Assembly: GCF_009696615.1 (NCBI RefSeq) | Contig: NZ_VULO01000005.1 | Location: forward strand, 1 to 64,000 | Direction: 5' to 3' | DNA: 64,000 bases | Origin: Scrofimicrobium canadense | GTDB lineage: Bacteria; Actinomycetota; Actinomycetes; Actinomycetales; Actinomycetaceae | Shown: positions 62,147-64,000 of the stretch, one piece after another | Numbering within the stretch: position 1 is the stretch's first letter | Layout: every line of letters starts with the position of its first letter | Program-made: the position numbers and the translations under genes | Notes under the pieces: model-generated | Told to the model about the DNA's origin: nothing | Databases searched by the model: none | What the model saw: only the letters and a program-made list of their open reading frames with translations

Positions 62147-63137
62147 ATACCCAGAAGGCCTCCACTACGGGGACCCCTTCAAAGAACAAGAACTGTACGA
62201 GGCCGGTACCGGCCTCCACCCCATACATGGCTACGGCGTGGTCACTGTTAGCGGACCTGATCGTCTCTCGTGGCTCACCACCCTGTCCACCAAAGTGGTG
62301 GCAACTGACACCGAACTACTGTTGTTGGATGCCAACGGCCGTATAGAACACGCAGCAGGGGTCGTTGACGATGGTGAAACCACATGGCTACTCACAACCG
62401 GAGACCCCGCCTCGCTCACAGAATTCTTAGAATCTATGAAATTCATGCTGCGGGTAGAAGTAGCAGACCGCACCGGCGACTTTGACGCGTACTCGACTGT
62501 TGCTGAATCCGCGGTAACACCAGGTGCCACCATCGTATGGAACGACCCTTGGCCTGGAGAAGGAGCCCGCTACTTCCAAGGAACGCACCCCGGCGCTGAC
62601 CTGAATCGGCGCGTCTACCTGGTCCCGGCAGGCGAAGAATTTGCACCTAAACGGCCCCGCGTGGGAGAGCTTGCCGCCGAGGCAACACGGATCGCTGCGT
62701 GGCGTCCCCTCATGCGTAGCGACGTTGACCCGCGGGCAATGCCTGCAGAACTGGACTGGATTCGCAGCGCAGTCGACCTAGAAAAGGGCTGCTACAAGGG
62801 ACAGGAATCTATCGCCCGCATCGTCAACCTGGGTAAACCACCCCGCAGATTCACCTTCTTACAGTTGGACGGCTCAACAGAATCAATACCCGCCCCAGGT
62901 GATGCCATCGAACTTGATGGCCGTCAGGTGGGGATTATCACCTCGCCTGCCAGACACTACGAAATGGGGCCAATAGCATTGGGGTTACTCAAACGGAACC
63001 TGGATCCTGCTGCGGCACTGCGCACCGGCGACATTGCGATAGCCCAGGAACTGATAGTGCCAGTTGAGGGGCGCAGTGACCATTCACCAAAAGAGCGCCC
63101 CGGGGCGGGCCTGCGAGTATTGAGGCGGCCAGAATGA
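62139..63137 (+). CDS. ygfZ: YgfZ/GcvT-family folate-binding protein
   Basis: 332 aa. The hallmark [12 protein letters not shown] lies near 215, inside a GcvT-like fold ([16 protein letters not shown] near the start). YgfZ uses tetrahydrofolate to support assembly or repair of certain Fe-S enzymes. It overlaps the gene upstream by 8 nt and dtd by 4 nt, so the three are probably co-translated. Confidence 0.92.
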   Translation: MTEYPEGLHYGDPFKEQELYEAGTGLHPIHGYGVVTVSGPDRLSWLTTLSTKVVATDTELLLLDANGRIEHAAGVVDDGETTWLLTTGDPASLTEFLESMKFMLRVEVADRTGDFDAYSTVAESAVTPGATIVWNDPWPGEGARYFQGTHPGADLNRRVYLVPAGEEFAPKRPRVGELAAEATRIAAWRPLMRSDVDPRAMPAELDWIRSAVDLEKGCYKGQESIARIVNLGKPPRRFTFLQLDGSTESIPAPGDAIELDGRQVGIITSPARHYEMGPIALGLLKRNLDPAAALRTGDIAIAQELIVPVEGRSDHSPKERPGAGLRVLRRPE

Positions 63138-63559
63138 TTGCAGTATTGCAACGCGCTAACGGCGCATCAGTGAGCGTGGATGGATCCGTGGTCGGTGAGT
63201 TCAGTGGGGAAGGAATCGTGGCGTTAGTTGGTGTCAAACGCGGAGATGACAAAGCTGCTGCCGACCTGATTGCCCGCAAAATAGCGGACTTGCGTATCCT
63301 GGATGGTGAAGTATCTGCGCTCGATGCGTCGGCGCCAGTGATGGTGATTTCACAGTTCACGCTCTATGGCTCCACGAAAAAGGGCCGCAGACCCTCATGG
63401 GTGGATGCGGCACCCGGTGAGGAAGCAGAACCACTGATCAACCGGGTCATTGACGGGTTGCGACAGCGCGGCTTGCAGGTGGAGACCGGAGTATTTGGAG
63501 CAATGATGGACGTTTCGCTAACAAATTCGGGACCTTTTACCGTTCTGGTAGAGGCGTAA
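63134..63559 (+). CDS. dtd: D-aminoacyl-tRNA deacylase
   Basis: 141 aa. [34 protein letters not shown] and the C-terminal [10 protein letters not shown] with the Gly-cisPro motif identify Dtd. It removes D-amino acids from mischarged tRNAs. GTPase-like or aminoacylase activities are not indicated. It ends the small operon, 82 bp before clpC. Confidence 0.95.
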   Translation: MIAVLQRANGASVSVDGSVVGEFSGEGIVALVGVKRGDDKAAADLIARKIADLRILDGEVSALDASAPVMVISQFTLYGSTKKGRRPSWVDAAPGEEAEPLINRVIDGLRQRGLQVETGVFGAMMDVSLTNSGPFTVLVEA

Positions 63560-63641
63560 CGCCCACGCCGGTAGCGAAACAGCCAGCGCGAAAGGGGCAA
63601 GTCCCTCTAGGCTTGCAGCAGTATCAATGAGAGGGTGAAAT

Positions 63642-64000
63642 ATGTTTGAGCGGTTTACCGACCGTGCTCGGCGCGTTGTCGTGCTGGCGCAGGAAGAAGC
63701 GCGTCGACTCAAGCACAACTACATTGGGACCGAGCACCTTCTGCTGGGCCTGATCCATGAGGGGGATGGCGTGGCCGCTAAGGCCATGGAGATGGTTGGC
63801 ATCAAGCTAGACGCTGCGCGTGCCGCGGTCATTGAATTGATTGGCGAGGGTGAAAAGCCGGTAGAAGGGCACATTCCCTTCACGCCGCGGGCTAAGCGGG
63901 TCTTCGAGTTGTCGATGCGTGAAGCACTACAGTTGGGGCACAACTACATTGGGACCGAGCACCTGTTGCTGGGGTTGTTGAAGGAAGGCGAAGGCGTCGC
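63642..64000 (+). CDS. clpC: ClpC ATPase, N-terminal part (cut by window end)
   Basis: The first 119 codons are present. [20 protein letters not shown] and two Clp_N repeats, each with [13 protein letters not shown], identify ClpC, the AAA+ partner of ClpP that degrades misfolded or adaptor-delivered proteins. GAGAGGG precedes the ATG. ATPase domains lie beyond the window. The DNA of the two [13 protein letters not shown] copies (about 63715-63750 and 63940-63975) is nearly identical. Confidence 0.96.
   Translation, partial: MFERFTDRARRVVVLAQEEARRLKHNYIGTEHLLLGLIHEGDGVAAKAMEMVGIKLDAARAAVIELIGEGEKPVEGHIPFTPRAKRVFELSMREALQLGHNYIGTEHLLLGLLKEGEGV

Noticed and set aside
1-64000. CRISPR arrays, rRNA genes, toxin-antitoxin pairs or secretion clusters
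   Set aside because: No regularly spaced direct repeats, rRNA sequence or matching gene sets were seen in the window.

Overview
The window comes from an actinobacterium with moderate G+C content, most like the Actinomycetaceae (Actinomyces, Arcanobacterium, Trueperella, Varibaculum or Mobiluncus type). The basis is the fhaA-fhaB-pstP-rodA-pbpA-pknA-pknB cluster followed by sortase E and crgA, plus DUF3073, Holin-X and DUF3618 proteins, class Ib nrdHIE and an Mrp antiporter with an MrpA-MrpB fusion. Genus cannot be fixed from the sequence. Genes are dense, many operon partners overlap by 1-4 nt, and at least nine genes look leaderless (TANNNT exactly 6 nt before the start codon).

Layout. 1-300: right end of an ISL3-family insertion sequence, then tRNA-Leu(CAG). 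430-8815: the seven-gene cell-wall and division signalling operon. 8.8-13.8 kb: two intergenic palindromic repeats, a 49-aa membrane protein, sortase E, CrgA, rhomboid protease, cyclophilin, a YtxH-like protein and DapE. 13.9-18.9 kb: an inositol-type catabolic operon (LacI regulator, Gfo/Idh dehydrogenase, sugar porter, IolE). 19-22.9 kb, minus strand: purH behind a ZTP riboswitch, then luxS-mtnN-aldo/keto reductase. 23.1-29.6 kb: nrfHA for nitrite ammonification with its own System II cytochrome c maturation genes (TPR protein, CcdA, ResB, CcsA, ResA). 29.6-33.6 kb: a MerR regulator, then nrdHIE behind a DnaA-box cluster and a tandem NrdR-box pair. 34.2-36.5 kb: a sulfane-sulfur operon (thioredoxin, CoA-disulfide reductase-rhodanese fusion, CstR-like repressor, 39-aa Cys-rich protein) with a CsoR/CstR-type operator. 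36.6-43.5 kb: DUF1624-like membrane protein, COG3044 ATPase, MacB-type ABC pair, RNase H. 43.6-50 kb: hsp20 under HspR and HrcA sites, a P1B metal ATPase, dCTP deaminase, an unknown protein and a membrane Fe-S reductase. 50.2-56.6 kb: the Mrp Na+/H+ antiporter. 56.5-64 kb: small envelope proteins, an orphan ABC ATPase, a lipoprotein, aldo/keto reductase, phosphatase, a doubly frameshifted gene, a nitrobindin-fold protein without histidine, ygfZ, dtd and the start of clpC.

How it fits together. The kinases, phosphatase, FHA proteins, RodA/PBP, CrgA and sortase run peptidoglycan growth and division. NrfHA with cytochrome maturation gives anaerobic nitrite respiration. The thioredoxin-CoADR-rhodanese-CstR unit probably handles persulfides. 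LuxS and MtnN recycle S-adenosylhomocysteine and make AI-2 precursor.

The strongest unusual signals are the CstR operon with its operator and tiny Cys-rich protein, three families of structured repeats placed just after stop codons, stacked regulatory sites upstream of nrdH and hsp20, and the recurrent leaderless start architecture.
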